Part shown: positions 35,763 through 43,340 of the stretch, one piece after another
Numbering within the stretch: position 1 is the first letter of the stretch
How the letters are laid out: each line of letters opens with the position of its first letter
The notes under the pieces: generated by a model
Database searches by the model: none
What the model was told of the DNA's origin: nothing
The model's input: only the letters and a program-made list of their open reading frames with translations
From: Actinoplanes sp. NBC_00393
GTDB taxonomy: Bacteria; Actinomycetota; Actinomycetes; Mycobacteriales; Micromonosporaceae
Direction: 5' to 3'
Assembly (NCBI RefSeq): GCF_036053395.1
Contig: NZ_CP107942.1
Span: forward strand, 9,841,001 to 9,905,000
Length of the DNA stretch: 64,000 nt
Program-made: the position numbers and the translations under genes

Positions 35763-37319
35763 TCAACCGGCAGGCGCGGGTTCCTCGGCCGGCGCCGCAC
35801 TCTCCTCGGCGTCCGGCTCGCGGGGGTCCGGTTTGCCGAGTGCGAACAGGACGCACACCACGGCGAGGAAGAGATAACCGAGAGTGACCGGCCCGTCGGC
35901 GTTCCACTGCACCTTCTCGGCGTGGATCAGGCCGACGAAGGTGAGCACCGCGCCGCTGGCCGAGAAGATCGCCGCGTGCCAGAACCGTTTGTCGATGATG
36001 AACGCGACGATCGCGCCGAGCACCAGACCGGCCAGGATCGCGCCCTCGCCGAGCGTCTTCAGGCCGTCGTAGATCACCCCCGCGCCGGCCAGCGCCTCGC
36101 TGCCGACCTGCGAGGCCGTGGTGCCGGCGGCGGCCAGGACGTTGTCCATCTGCCCGGTCGCCCAGGCGGCGATGTTCGGGATCAGGGCGGCCACCACCGC
36201 GGCGGCGTGCGCCCGCGGCGTCGCCTGGAACGCCTGCGCGCCGATCAGCAGGCCGATGTAGAGCAGGATCGGCACGATCGCGGCGGTCGGGAAGACCGCC
36301 CCGAGCAGGCCGAACAACCCGAAGAAGCAGAGCAGCGCGATCAGCACGCCGGTCGCCATCGAATACCCGGTACGCCCACCGGCCGCCTTCCAGCCCGGGT
36401 GCCCGACGTACACGGCGGGCGGGAACGGCGAGCCCAGGCAGGAGCCGATCACCGCGCCGGCGCCGTCGGCGAGGAGCACGCTGCGCAGGTTGTACCGGTC
36501 ACCGGCGGTGGCCGCGCTCTCCACGTTGGTCATCGCCTCGGTGAAGTTGTAGACGCCCAGCGGGATCGCGGTCGCCAGCAGCGGCGCCATGTCCCGCAGG
36601 CCGTCGATCAACAGGTCCACCTTGAGGTGCGGGAAGGCGAACGCGATGTCGCGGGCGGCGGCCGTCACGTCCGGCACCGACATGGCGCCGCCGATCCAGC
36701 CGATCGCGGTGCCGACCAGCAGCGCGGCCAGGCCGATCGGGAAGTTCCCGGGCAGTTTCACGTCGGTGAGCAGCCCGATCAGCAGCATGCCGAAGACCGG
36801 CAGGGCGATCCACGCGTAGCTCCACATGGTGCCGGCCGGGTTCATCGAGATGAACGTGATCGAGATGCCGGCCAGGGTGCCCAGAAGGGCCGCCCTGGGC
36901 GTGTACTTGCGGATGTACGGGCCGACGAACGCCCCGATCAGCACGATCACGCCGATGATGAACGCCCACGCGATGCCGGCCGTCCACGCCGCCACCGGAT
37001 CCTTCGTGGTCAGGTAGATCGGCAGCATGATCACGAAGATCACGATGAACATGTGCGGGACGCTCGGGCCGTACGGCAGGGCCGTCACGTCGGTCCGGTT
37101 CTCCCGGGCGGCCAGCCGCCGGGCCAGGAAGGTGTAGTAGACGTTCCCGGCGACCAGGGCGACGCCGAGCGCGGGCAGGATGACGCCGAAGACATCCCCG
37201 GCCGGCATCTGGATCACGCCGATGCAGAGGGCGGTCAGGGTGAGCACGTTGACCAGGACGTTGACGCCGAAGCCGAAGAAGGCGTTCGTGTCGCCCCGGA
37301 CCCAGTAGGCGAGTTTCAT
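35763..37319 (-). CDS. NCS2 family permease (AzgA-like nucleobase transporter group)
   Basis: 518-residue membrane transporter with about 12-14 hydrophobic spans. NAFFGFGVNVLVNVLTL near the start, TAAARDIAFAF, the motif FTEAMTNVESA (normally DxxGT or NxES type) and GSCLGSPFPPAVYVGHPGWKAAGGRTGYS are typical of AzgA-like NCS2 proteins that take up purines or related N-heterocycles with protons. The start ATGA overlaps the stop of the upstream hydrolase (37316-37319), so it is translated with the pathway enzymes. Confidence 0.85.
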   Translation of the reverse strand: MKLAYWVRGDTNAFFGFGVNVLVNVLTLTALCIGVIQMPAGDVFGVILPALGVALVAGNVYYTFLARRLAARENRTDVTALPYGPSVPHMFIVIFVIMLPIYLTTKDPVAAWTAGIAWAFIIGVIVLIGAFVGPYIRKYTPRAALLGTLAGISITFISMNPAGTMWSYAWIALPVFGMLLIGLLTDVKLPGNFPIGLAALLVGTAIGWIGGAMSVPDVTAAARDIAFAFPHLKVDLLIDGLRDMAPLLATAIPLGVYNFTEAMTNVESAATAGDRYNLRSVLLADGAGAVIGSCLGSPFPPAVYVGHPGWKAAGGRTGYSMATGVLIALLCFFGLFGLLGAVFPTAAIVPILLYIGLLIGAQAFQATPRAHAAAVVAALIPNIAAWATGQMDNVLAAAGTTASQVGSEALAGAGVIYDGLKTLGEGAILAGLVLGAIVAFIIDKRFWHAAIFSASGAVLTFVGLIHAEKVQWNADGPVTLGYLFLAVVCVLFALGKPDPREPDAEESAAPAEEPAPAG

Positions 37320-37972
37320 CGCGCGATCTCCTTGATCAGGGCGGGGGACTCGGCGACCCAGCCGAAGATGCCGCCCTGCGCGGCGATCATCTGCAGGCCG
37401 ACCCGCTGGAACTCGGGGAAGTAGGAACCGACGCAGTCGGCGAGCACCAGGCACTCGTAGCCGCGGTCGTTCGCCTCACGGACCGTGGTGTGAACGCAGA
37501 CCTCGGTGGTCACACCGGTCACCACCAGCGACTCGATGCCGTCCTTGTCGAGCAGTTCCGGCAGCTCGGTGGCGTAGAAGGCGCCCTTGCCGGGCTTGTC
37601 GACGACCGGCTCGCCGTCGATCGGCTGGAGTTCGTCGATGATGTCGTGGCCGTACTCGCCCCGGACGAGGATCCGCCCGAACCGGCCCGGTTTCCCGATC
37701 ATCGGACCGCGGGCCAGCTTGGCCGGGGGACAGTCGGACAGATCCGGCTCGTGCCCCTCGCGGGTGTGGATGATCGGCAGCCCGGCCGCCCGCCAGGCGG
37801 CCATCAGCGAGGTCAGCGGCCCGATGGTCCGGCGCAGCTGGGCGACGTCGTTGCCCAGGCTCTCGCCGAAGCCGCCGGGCAGCAGAAAGTCCCGCTGCAT
37901 GTCGATCACCAGCAGGGCGGTGCGATCAAGAGCGAAATTGAAGGGTACGGGGGAAGCGTCCACGGTCGGCAT
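37316..37972 (-). CDS. Isochorismatase-like cysteine hydrolase (triuret/biuret-hydrolase type)
   Basis: 218 residues with the Asp-Lys-Cys triad of this superfamily: LLVIDMQRDF (Asp), [14 protein letters not shown] (Lys) and VTGVTTEVCVHTTVREANDRG (Cys). HTREGHEPDLSDCPPAK and the [13 protein letters not shown] segment are shared with biuret and triuret hydrolases. It is about a paralogue of the next upstream gene. Possible activity: triuret or another carbamoyl substrate; N-carbamoylsarcosine-amidase-like enzymes cannot be excluded. Confidence 0.7.
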   Translation of the reverse strand: MPTVDASPVPFNFALDRTALLVIDMQRDFLLPGGFGESLGNDVAQLRRTIGPLTSLMAAWRAAGLPIIHTREGHEPDLSDCPPAKLARGPMIGKPGRFGRILVRGEYGHDIIDELQPIDGEPVVDKPGKGAFYATELPELLDKDGIESLVVTGVTTEVCVHTTVREANDRGYECLVLADCVGSYFPEFQRVGLQMIAAQGGIFGWVAESPALIKEIAR

Positions 37973-37985
37973 GATGAGATCGCCT

Positions 37986-38711
37986 TCAGTCCGTTTCGGG
38001 GTGGTGGGCGGGGCGGTCGGACGGCTCCGTCGCCGCGATCACGTCGTCCGAGGTGGCGACGCAGCCGAAGACGCCGCCCTGCATGGTGACCATGTGCAGT
38101 GCGGCGGCGTGGTTCGACGGGTCGGTGGCCCCGGTGCAGTCGCTCAGGATCAGGCACTCGTAGCCGCGGTCGTTGGCCTCGCGCATCGTGGTGTGCACGC
38201 AGACGTCGGTGGTGATCCCGGTGAGGATCAGGTGTGTGATGCCGTGCGTGCGCAGCACCAGGTCGAGGTTGGTGGCGTAGAAGGCGCCCTTGCCCGGCTT
38301 GTCGACCACCACCTCGCCGGGTGCCGGCGCCACCTCCGGAACGATCTCCCAGCCCGGCTCACCCTTGATCAGGATCCGGCCGCACGGTCCCGGCCCACCG
38401 ATCTCGGCGCCGATCCGAGCCGAGCGCCAGCTCTTGTTGGCCGGCAGGTCGGAGAGGTCCGGATCGTGTCCCTCGCGGGTGTGGACGACGAGCATGCCGA
38501 GGTCCCGGACGTGCGACAGCAGCTTCGCGGTGGCCGGCAGCCCGGCCCGGGTCAGCTCGATGTCGTAGCCCATCGCGTCCACGTAGCCGCCGGGCCCGCA
38601 GAAGTCGGTCTGCCAGTCGATACAGAGCAGGGCGACGCGGTCCACCGGGACCGAGTCGTCGTAGGGCCAGGCGTACGGATTCGCCGGCACCGGGCCGATG
38701 CGTGCGGTCAT
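37986..38711 (-). CDS. biuH: Biuret amidohydrolase-like cysteine hydrolase
   Basis: 241 residues. It resembles rhizobial BiuH along its length: NPYAWPYD near the N-terminus, [88 protein letters not shown] and MQGGVFG. Asp, Lys and Cys of the triad are all present. BiuH releases ammonia from biuret to give allophanate. It is the first gene of the four-gene minus-strand operon. The substrate is inferred from similarity I recognise, not tested. Confidence 0.75.
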   Translation of the reverse strand: MTARIGPVPANPYAWPYDDSVPVDRVALLCIDWQTDFCGPGGYVDAMGYDIELTRAGLPATAKLLSHVRDLGMLVVHTREGHDPDLSDLPANKSWRSARIGAEIGGPGPCGRILIKGEPGWEIVPEVAPAPGEVVVDKPGKGAFYATNLDLVLRTHGITHLILTGITTDVCVHTTMREANDRGYECLILSDCTGATDPSNHAAALHMVTMQGGVFGCVATSDDVIAATEPSDRPAHHPETD

Positions 38712-38980
38712 GAGTCAGATCCCTTCGAGCGGTGATCATCGAGTCCTCGACCGGCGGATCAGCTGCTGACGGATCGGTCATCGACGATCTCGTGTGCGTC
38801 CCACATCGTCGATTGTCGACAGTTCTGTTTCGGCCGGGATCGCGTTGTGTAACGGACCGATTTCCCAGAGCTCATCTTCGGGCCCCGTGCTCAAGCCCGG
38901 CGGTCGCGCTGCGACCGTGACCGGCTGGATGGCCGCGCGGTAGAGCGGGGACTTTTCGTCACCCGTACCGGAAAGGGGTT
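38712..38980. other. Promoter region of the biuH operon
   Basis: 269 bases between the operon start and the IS110 left flank. Apart from the palindrome at 38813-38822 I see no gene or strong promoter motif. The IS110 element starts at about 38982. Confidence 0.5.
38813..38822. promoter_or_regulatory. Candidate GntR/FCD operator upstream of biuH
   Basis: The sequence ttgtcgacag contains the palindrome tgtcgaca and fits the FCD-type GntR pattern TnGTnnACnA except at the last base. It lies about 100 bp upstream of the biuH start, and an FCD-type GntR gene sits on the other side of the IS110. Confidence 0.35.
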
Positions 38981-39018
38981 TCTAACTCGAAAATCGATCG
39001 GGACCGTACGCGCGGCAG

Positions 39019-39047
39019 CATCCCGCGTCGCGAAGCGGCGTGGGATG
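39019..39047. terminator. Hairpin after the IS110 transposase
   Basis: catcccgcgtcgc (39019-39031) pairs with gcggcgtgggatg (39035-39047), allowing two G-U pairs, with a gaa loop. It lies about 20 bases past the transposase stop, inside the element. Confidence 0.55.
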
Positions 39048-39067
39048 GGTCTTGGTTGCAGCGGTGG

Positions 39068-40336
39068 CTAGGCGGCGAGGTCGAGGGTGACGTGGTAGCC
39101 GAGGGCTTCGAGCTGGCGGATGTGGTTGCGTTTGCGGCGTTCGGTGTCGGTGCGGCTGAGGTAGAAGCCAGCGCCGAGATCATGGAAGCGGGCCTCGGCG
39201 GCGGACAGCAGATGCCAGATGATCGTCAGGACTGAACGGCCGACCGCGACGATCGCGCGTTTGGCGCCGCGTCTTCGCGCGATGCGCCGGTACCGTTCGC
39301 CGAGGAACGTGTCGGTCCGGGCGGCGGAGACGGCGATCTGCCCGAGGACTCGGGCGAGGTAGCGGTTGCCGTGCCCGGTCGAGCCGTTGCCTTTACGGCG
39401 GCCGGCGGACTCTTTGACGCCGGGCGCGAATTTCGCCCAGCCGGCCAGGTGCGCCGGGGTCGGGAAGCGGGTCATGTCCACACCGATCTCGGCGATGATC
39501 GTGGCAGCGGCGGCCGAGCCGATCCCGGGGATCTCAAGCAGCCGGGCCGCCGCCGCGGCGAAAGGGGCCAGTTCCTCCTCGATCCGGGCGTCGACCTCGC
39601 GGATGTCGGTCTCAATCGCCTCGACGCGGGCGATCATCTTGCCCAGCAGGAACGCGTGATGATCGGTGAAGTGGCCGGTCAGCGATTCCTGCAACGCGGG
39701 GATCTTGCGCCGCAGGCTGGACCGGGCCAACTCGGCGAGAGAGTGCGGATCACGCTGCCCGCCGATCAGCGCGGCCATCATCAACCTTCCGGAAACCCCG
39801 AACAGGTCACTGACCACGACGGACAACTTGATCTGTGCGTCCTCGAGGAGCTTCTCCGCACGCTGGCGTTCCGCGCCGGCTTCAGCGATCAGGTCAACCC
39901 GGTAGCGAGTCAAGTCGCGCAGCATCCGGATCGGCGCGGGCGGCACGAAACTCGGCCGGATCATCTGCCGCTCGGCAACCTTGCACAACCAGACCGCGTC
40001 CAGCCTGTCGGTCTTGGGTCGGCCCGGCAGGTGCTTGACGTCGCGGGCGTTAACCAGCCACACCTCGAACCCATGCGCCTCGAGCAGGTAGAACACCGGC
40101 TTCCAATAGTCACTGGTCGCCTCCATCACCACCCGGGTCACACCCAACACGGCAAGACGTTCGGCCAAACCGATCAGCGACCGGGTCATCGTCGCGTAAG
40201 TCCGCACTTCCTGCAGCCGCCGGCCGTTCCTCGCCTCATCCGGCACCCGCGCGCAACACACCAGCGATGCCTTGCCGATGTCCAGCCCGGCGACATGCGT
40301 GATGATCTCGTCTTCGTCCTGAGCCTGCTCCAGCAC
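39068..40336 (-). CDS. IS110 family transposase (DEDD recombinase)
   Basis: 422 residues. The N-terminal RuvC-like DEDD domain begins VAGLDIGKASLVCCARVP (first Asp) with MEATSDYWKPVFYLLEAHGFEVWLVN (Glu) and KTDRLDAVWLCKV (Asp pair). The C-terminal Tnp domain has IPGIGSAAAATIIAEIG and FAPGVKESAGRRKGNGSTGHGNRYLARVL, with the serine expected to attack DNA. The gene starts GTG 40336. The reading frame is intact, so the element could be active. Confidence 0.93.
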   Translation of the reverse strand: MLEQAQDEDEIITHVAGLDIGKASLVCCARVPDEARNGRRLQEVRTYATMTRSLIGLAERLAVLGVTRVVMEATSDYWKPVFYLLEAHGFEVWLVNARDVKHLPGRPKTDRLDAVWLCKVAERQMIRPSFVPPAPIRMLRDLTRYRVDLIAEAGAERQRAEKLLEDAQIKLSVVVSDLFGVSGRLMMAALIGGQRDPHSLAELARSSLRRKIPALQESLTGHFTDHHAFLLGKMIARVEAIETDIREVDARIEEELAPFAAAAARLLEIPGIGSAAAATIIAEIGVDMTRFPTPAHLAGWAKFAPGVKESAGRRKGNGSTGHGNRYLARVLGQIAVSAARTDTFLGERYRRIARRRGAKRAIVAVGRSVLTIIWHLLSAAEARFHDLGAGFYLSRTDTERRKRNHIRQLEALGYHVTLDLAA

Positions 40337-40563
40337 CCGACACCCTCCCGACCAGCCCGAACCACATGGGGGAGATCGCCCGCGGCAGCCACAGGATGGG
40401 TGAATCTAACTCGCGTGCTCGCAGCAACAGTGAAGGGCCCATAACGCGGCTGCCCGCGTCCGACTAACCCACGACCTCATACGAATCAAGAAGCGACGAC
40501 GTCAGCGGGCGACCAGCACCGATTTTCAGCCCGGAACGGGCCGCCCGCCAGAGGCGGCAGGGA
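40337..40563 (-). ncRNA. Candidate IS110 bridge RNA region
   Basis: This GC-rich non-coding left end lies upstream of the transposase, the place where IS110-group elements encode a bridge RNA. Read on the minus strand it contains, in order, TGGGTTAGTC at 40471-40462, identical to the junction at 40571-40562, and CGAGTTAGA at 40413-40405, identical to the other end at 38989-38981. The order (first loop matching the target side, second matching the donor end) is as expected for target- and donor-binding loops. Hairpins such as acgcgg/ccgcgt lie between them. Expression and fold are not tested. Confidence 0.45.
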
Positions 40564-41199
40564 CTAACCCAGATAGGTGCGCGCGCCGTGCCTGCTCAGC
40601 GCGCCCAGGATCCGGGCGGTGTCGCCGGCCTCGACGGCGGTGAAAAGCCGCTCGTGCCGCAGCACGCCGTCGGCAGCCCGGGCGGCTTCGGCCTCGCGCC
40701 GCATGTTGACCGCCATGTAGAGCTGGATGCGCACCAGGATCGACTCGTAGAGCGCGGTGAGCTGGCGATTCCCGCTGAGCGCGACCACCTCGACGTGGAA
40801 CCGGCGGTGCGCGTTGGCCAGCTCGGGCCGGTCGTCGGCCTCGGTGGCCTTGCGGATGGTCTCCAGGGCGGACCGCAACCGGCCCAGATCCGGGCCCGGG
40901 GGAGTGCTGGTCACCGCATGCCGTTCCAGAACGTCGCGCACCTCGTAGAGCTCACGGACGTCGTCGTCGGAGAGAGTGGCCACCCGGGCGCCCCGGCGCG
41001 GAATGTGCTCCACCAGGCCCTGCTCGGCCAGCAGGCGCATCGCCTCCCGCAAAGGCGCGCGGCTGATCCCGAGCCGGCGGGTCAACTGCTCCTCGACCAG
41101 GCGCTCACCCGGATCGCTGCGCCCGCTCAGGATGTCGCGCCGCAGACGCTCGACGGCGAGCTGCACGAGACTGTACGTCTCCAGCTCGCCGTCGCTCAC
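40564..41199 (-). CDS. GntR family regulator, FCD subfamily
   Basis: 211 residues from GTG 41199. The N-terminal winged helix has LRRDILSGRSDPGERLVEEQLTRRLGISRAPLREAMRLL; the C-terminal all-helical FCD ligand domain has DVRELYEVRDVLE, AHRRFHVEVVALSGNRQL and HERLFTAVEAGD with histidines that usually bind a metal. Such regulators sense carboxylates or small metabolites. It likely controlled the biuH operon before the IS110 inserted between them (inference). Confidence 0.88.
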   Translation of the reverse strand: MSDGELETYSLVQLAVERLRRDILSGRSDPGERLVEEQLTRRLGISRAPLREAMRLLAEQGLVEHIPRRGARVATLSDDDVRELYEVRDVLERHAVTSTPPGPDLGRLRSALETIRKATEADDRPELANAHRRFHVEVVALSGNRQLTALYESILVRIQLYMAVNMRREAEAARAADGVLRHERLFTAVEAGDTARILGALSRHGARTYLG

Positions 41200-41225
41200 G
41201 CGGCCAGTGTGCCAGCCGAGGTCCC

Positions 41226-41732
41226 TCAGTTGTCGGCCAGGACCTTGCCGGTCTCCAGCAGCGACTTCAGGTCGCTGAGCACCCACGCCCAGCCGCCGCC
41301 ACCCTCGGCGGCCGCCTCCGGGCTGCCCTGGATCATCGCGGCGTGCGCCGGCGCGCCGGCCACCTCGTGGGTGATGGTGACCCGGCAGACCCCCGGGCCG
41401 GCGTCCTCGATCTCGGTGGTCAGCGTGGTGAACGGCTCGGAAGCGGTGCTCGGGTCCATCAGCATCCGCCAGGTCTGCACCAGCCGCCGCGGCGCGTCCA
41501 CCTCGAGGATCTCGCCCTCGACGATGGTGTCCGGGACCTCGAACCCGTTGGCGGCGGCGTAGTCCTTCATCTCCTGGGTGGCGGTGGAGTAGAACCGGCC
41601 ACCTTTCTTGAGCTCATAGAACTGCGGAGCCGCGTACCCGTAGCGCGCATTCCACTCCGGATCGGTGATCGCGGTCCAGATCTTCTCCGGCGCCGCCTTG
41701 ATCCAGATTCGGTAGACCTGTGTGGTGCTCAT
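41226..41732 (-). CDS. SRPBCC / AHSA1-type domain protein
   Basis: 168 residues: VYRIWIKAAPEKIWTAITDPEWNARYGYAA and GGWAWVLSDLKSLLETG are the START-like AHSA1 pattern, a helix-grip fold with a hydrophobic pocket. Partnership with an ArsR regulator through an ATGA overlap (41729-41732) is a common actinobacterial arrangement. The ligand is unknown. Confidence 0.87.
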   Translation of the reverse strand: MSTTQVYRIWIKAAPEKIWTAITDPEWNARYGYAAPQFYELKKGGRFYSTATQEMKDYAAANGFEVPDTIVEGEILEVDAPRRLVQTWRMLMDPSTASEPFTTLTTEIEDAGPGVCRVTITHEVAGAPAHAAMIQGSPEAAAEGGGGWAWVLSDLKSLLETGKVLADN

Positions 41733-42049
41733 GACTCTTCCTCCAGCGTTCGCTTGAGATCGATGAGTGCGGTCACGTGATGCTCGGTGTACTTGTCGAT
41801 CCACCGGTCGTGGATCTGCCGGATCGGGATCGGATTGAGGAAGTGCAACTTCTCCCGCCCCGACCGGCGCACGACGACGAGCCCCGCCTCCTCGAGCAAC
41901 TTGAGGTGCTTGGCGACCCCGAACCGGGTCATCTCCAGCTCGGACTCCAGCTCGGTGAGCGTGCGGCCGTCACGCGCGAAGAGCAGGTCGAGCAGGAACC
42001 GGCGGCTCGGGTCGGCCAGAGCCTTGAACACCCGATCGTCGTCCGTCAT
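41729..42049 (-). CDS. ArsR family transcriptional regulator
   Basis: 106 residues: VFKALADPSRRFLLDLLFARDGRTLTEL and MTRFGVAKHLKLLEEAGLVVVRRSGREKLHFLN form the winged helix. No metal-binding cysteine pair is visible, so it belongs to the non-metal group that accompanies SRPBCC genes. It has a weak ribosome site and a palindromic operator directly upstream, which suggests autoregulation. Confidence 0.9.
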   Translation of the reverse strand: MTDDDRVFKALADPSRRFLLDLLFARDGRTLTELESELEMTRFGVAKHLKLLEEAGLVVVRRSGREKLHFLNPIPIRQIHDRWIDKYTEHHVTALIDLKRTLEEES

Positions 42050-42062
42050 GACGCTAAGTTAG

Positions 42063-42078
42063 GTGACCATTTGGTCAC
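42063..42078. promoter_or_regulatory. Probable ArsR operator
   Basis: gtgacca (42063-42069) and tggtcac (42072-42078) form a perfect 7-bp inverted repeat with a 2-bp centre, 14 bp upstream of the ArsR start codon. Confidence 0.6.
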
Positions 42079-42110
42079 ATGTCAAGCCCCGCCAACCCGG
42101 AAAAGCAAAA

Positions 42111-42136
42111 CGGCCCAGGTCATCTGACCTGGGCCG
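42111..42136 (-). terminator. Original terminator of tRNA-Gly, now displaced
   Basis: cggcccaggtca (42111-42122) pairs perfectly with tgacctgggccg (42125-42136). On the minus strand it is followed by TTTTGCTTTT. Before integration it would have lain just downstream of the tRNA-Gly 3' end. The element has brought its own replacement at 57599-57636. Confidence 0.75.
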
Positions 42137-42144
42137 TTGCAGTG

Positions 42145-42187
42145 GAGCGGGCGACGAGAATCGAACTCGCGTAATCAGTTTGGAAGA
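42145..42187. repeat. Attachment-site copy (displaced tRNA-Gly 3' part)
   Basis: 43 bp identical to 57645-57687, covering the tRNA-Gly from the anticodon loop to the 3' end. It diverges at 42188, so no complete tRNA is here. The two copies are exactly 15,500 bp apart. Confidence 0.93.
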
Positions 42188-42403
42188 TCGCTCCCCGCTG
42201 TCATGATCCGCCCGGATTGCCTGCTCGGCGCCCGTGCGCGACTGCCCGGTGGTGCCCATTGGAGACCGCCTGCGGCACGCCGTAATGGCACGCTGCTGGC
42301 ACGGTCGTACTCACCTTGACCACCCTGCCGGCACCCCGCCTGGGGTGACCACCAGAGTCGAGGGCAAGCCGCGAAGCGGCGCGGCAGCTTGGTGGCCTAG
42401 GAG

Positions 42404-42433
42404 TTGACGCTTACCGACAGCCTGCGATAGATC
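42404..42433 (+). promoter_or_regulatory. Candidate promoter for the 42526 gene
   Basis: TTGACG at 42404-42409 and TAGATC at 42428-42433 are 18 bp apart, close to a housekeeping sigma pattern. Confidence 0.4.
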
Positions 42434-42490
42434 ATCCAAACGGCGCGGCGGCGTGCAACCTACCGTCTGGAAGAGTCGCCGGTCGGAGTC

Positions 42491-42504
42491 TGTTGTAGAC
42501 AACA
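42491..42504. promoter_or_regulatory. Palindrome tgttgtagacaaca before the 42526 gene
   Basis: Perfect 6-bp inverted repeat with a 2-bp centre, 21 bp upstream of the GTG start and about 60 bp downstream of the candidate promoter; likely operator. Confidence 0.4.
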
Positions 42505-42525
42505 AACCGCTGTCATAGTTCGCCG

Positions 42526-43113
42526 GTGGAACCCACCGTAGGTGCAGCAGCGCTCAAAGCAGGGCTTGCTGCAATACAGCAACTACCGAAGCTGGCCGCC
42601 CAGTCAGGTCGTGTGTCTGCGGAGCGTCGCCTGACGGCGTACGAGCGCTTCACTGCGGCGGTTTGGTCGGTCGTGGAGAGTGACGCCTCAGCCCGCGCTA
42701 TCCAGCCAATCGCCGGGAAGACCCTCGGTGGCTTCTGGTATCACCCGATGTTCGTCCGGGTAACAGAGCGAGCGCTGGCCTCGCATGGTGAGTTGTTGGG
42801 TGCCTATGGTGCTCTAAGGGTTCTGGCCCCGGACGCGATCGTAAATGCCGCTAGCGAGGTCGCTGACTGCCTTGGGGACCTAGCAGCGGTCGCTGTCGGA
42901 GATCATGAGCAGCATGCAAAGCAGCAGAATGCCGTCGGCTTGACGATGCTGCCTTTCGAACTGCTGAGTCGCATCGATCTAGGAATCGAACGGCATCCGA
43001 GCGCCTCGAGGATGGGTTGGACCCCTGCGTCATGGCTTGGGTGGGCCAAATGGTGGTGGCGCGCTCGGAGGGGAGACTGGCCAACCTTGCCGGTGTCCGT
43101 GAGAAGGCCCTGA
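42526..43113 (+). CDS. Hypothetical protein at the left end of the AICE
   Basis: 195 residues from GTG 42526. Alpha-helical by appearance: GAAALKAGLAAIQQLPKLAAQ, then AYERFTAAVWSVVE, GFWYHPMFVRVTERALASHGELLGAYGALRVLA, and a tail with WLGWAKWWWRARRGDW. No signal peptide and no known motif. The GC content is between that of the chromosome and of the following cassette. It is separated from the cassette by 227 bases with an own promoter, so it may be unrelated to it. Confidence 0.6.
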   Translation: MEPTVGAAALKAGLAAIQQLPKLAAQSGRVSAERRLTAYERFTAAVWSVVESDASARAIQPIAGKTLGGFWYHPMFVRVTERALASHGELLGAYGALRVLAPDAIVNAASEVADCLGDLAAVAVGDHEQHAKQQNAVGLTMLPFELLSRIDLGIERHPSASRMGWTPASWLGWAKWWWRARRGDWPTLPVSVRRP

Positions 43114-43255
43114 ACGTGCGTTGTTTGCCACGCTGCTAGGCCAGAGCCGATGAACCGGAGCCAGGCCGGTGCACCGGCCGATGCCGGCCGTAGGCCGCCA
43201 GCAGGCCGAGTGCGACCGGCCTGCGCTGCGCGTGCGCGGCGCCTTGATCCAGAAG

Positions 43256-43328
43256 AGACCGTTTCGGCAACGAATCGTCTTTTCGGGTGGCGCGAATTGG
43301 CGAAAAAACGGTCTAGCGTCTCTATAAA
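43256..43328 (+). promoter_or_regulatory. Promoter region of the ABC-3C-like cassette
   Basis: An inverted repeat agaccgttt (43256-43264) / aaacggtct (43306-43314) spans a region with TTGGCG at 43297-43302 and TATAAA at 43323-43328. The right arm lies between the two promoter elements, so a bound repressor would block the promoter. Spacing of the hexamers (20 bp) is longer than ideal. Confidence 0.4.
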
Positions 43329-43340
43329 GGATCCTGTACT

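Larger units (their letters stand above)
38982..40568 (-). mobile_element. IS110 family element (ends approximate)
   Basis: About 1.58 kb. The transposase gene is flanked by 82 bp downstream and about 227 bp upstream non-coding sequence, as in IS110-group elements with a long left end. CTAAC occurs at both proposed ends (38982-38986 and 40564-40568), and a second copy of each end's context lies inside the left end (40405-40413 and 40462-40471). The GntR stop codon lies inside the right CTAAC, so the element sits right against that gene without breaking it. Ends are proposed from these repeats only; no terminal inverted repeats are seen or expected. Confidence 0.7.
42188..42525. other. Non-coding left margin of the AICE
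   Basis: 338 bases. It holds a candidate promoter (42404-42433) and a small palindrome (42491-42504). No gene is visible. Confidence 0.6.

Noticed and set aside
40405..40413. TCTAACTCG at 40405 as the right boundary of IS110
   Set aside because: This would leave only 68 bp upstream of the transposase; the CTAAC at 40564 gives an element of usual size and explains the internal copies as guides. Kept as an alternative only.
42145..42187. A second tRNA-Gly gene
   Set aside because: Only the 3' part is present; sequence diverges within the anticodon loop, so it is an attachment-site copy.
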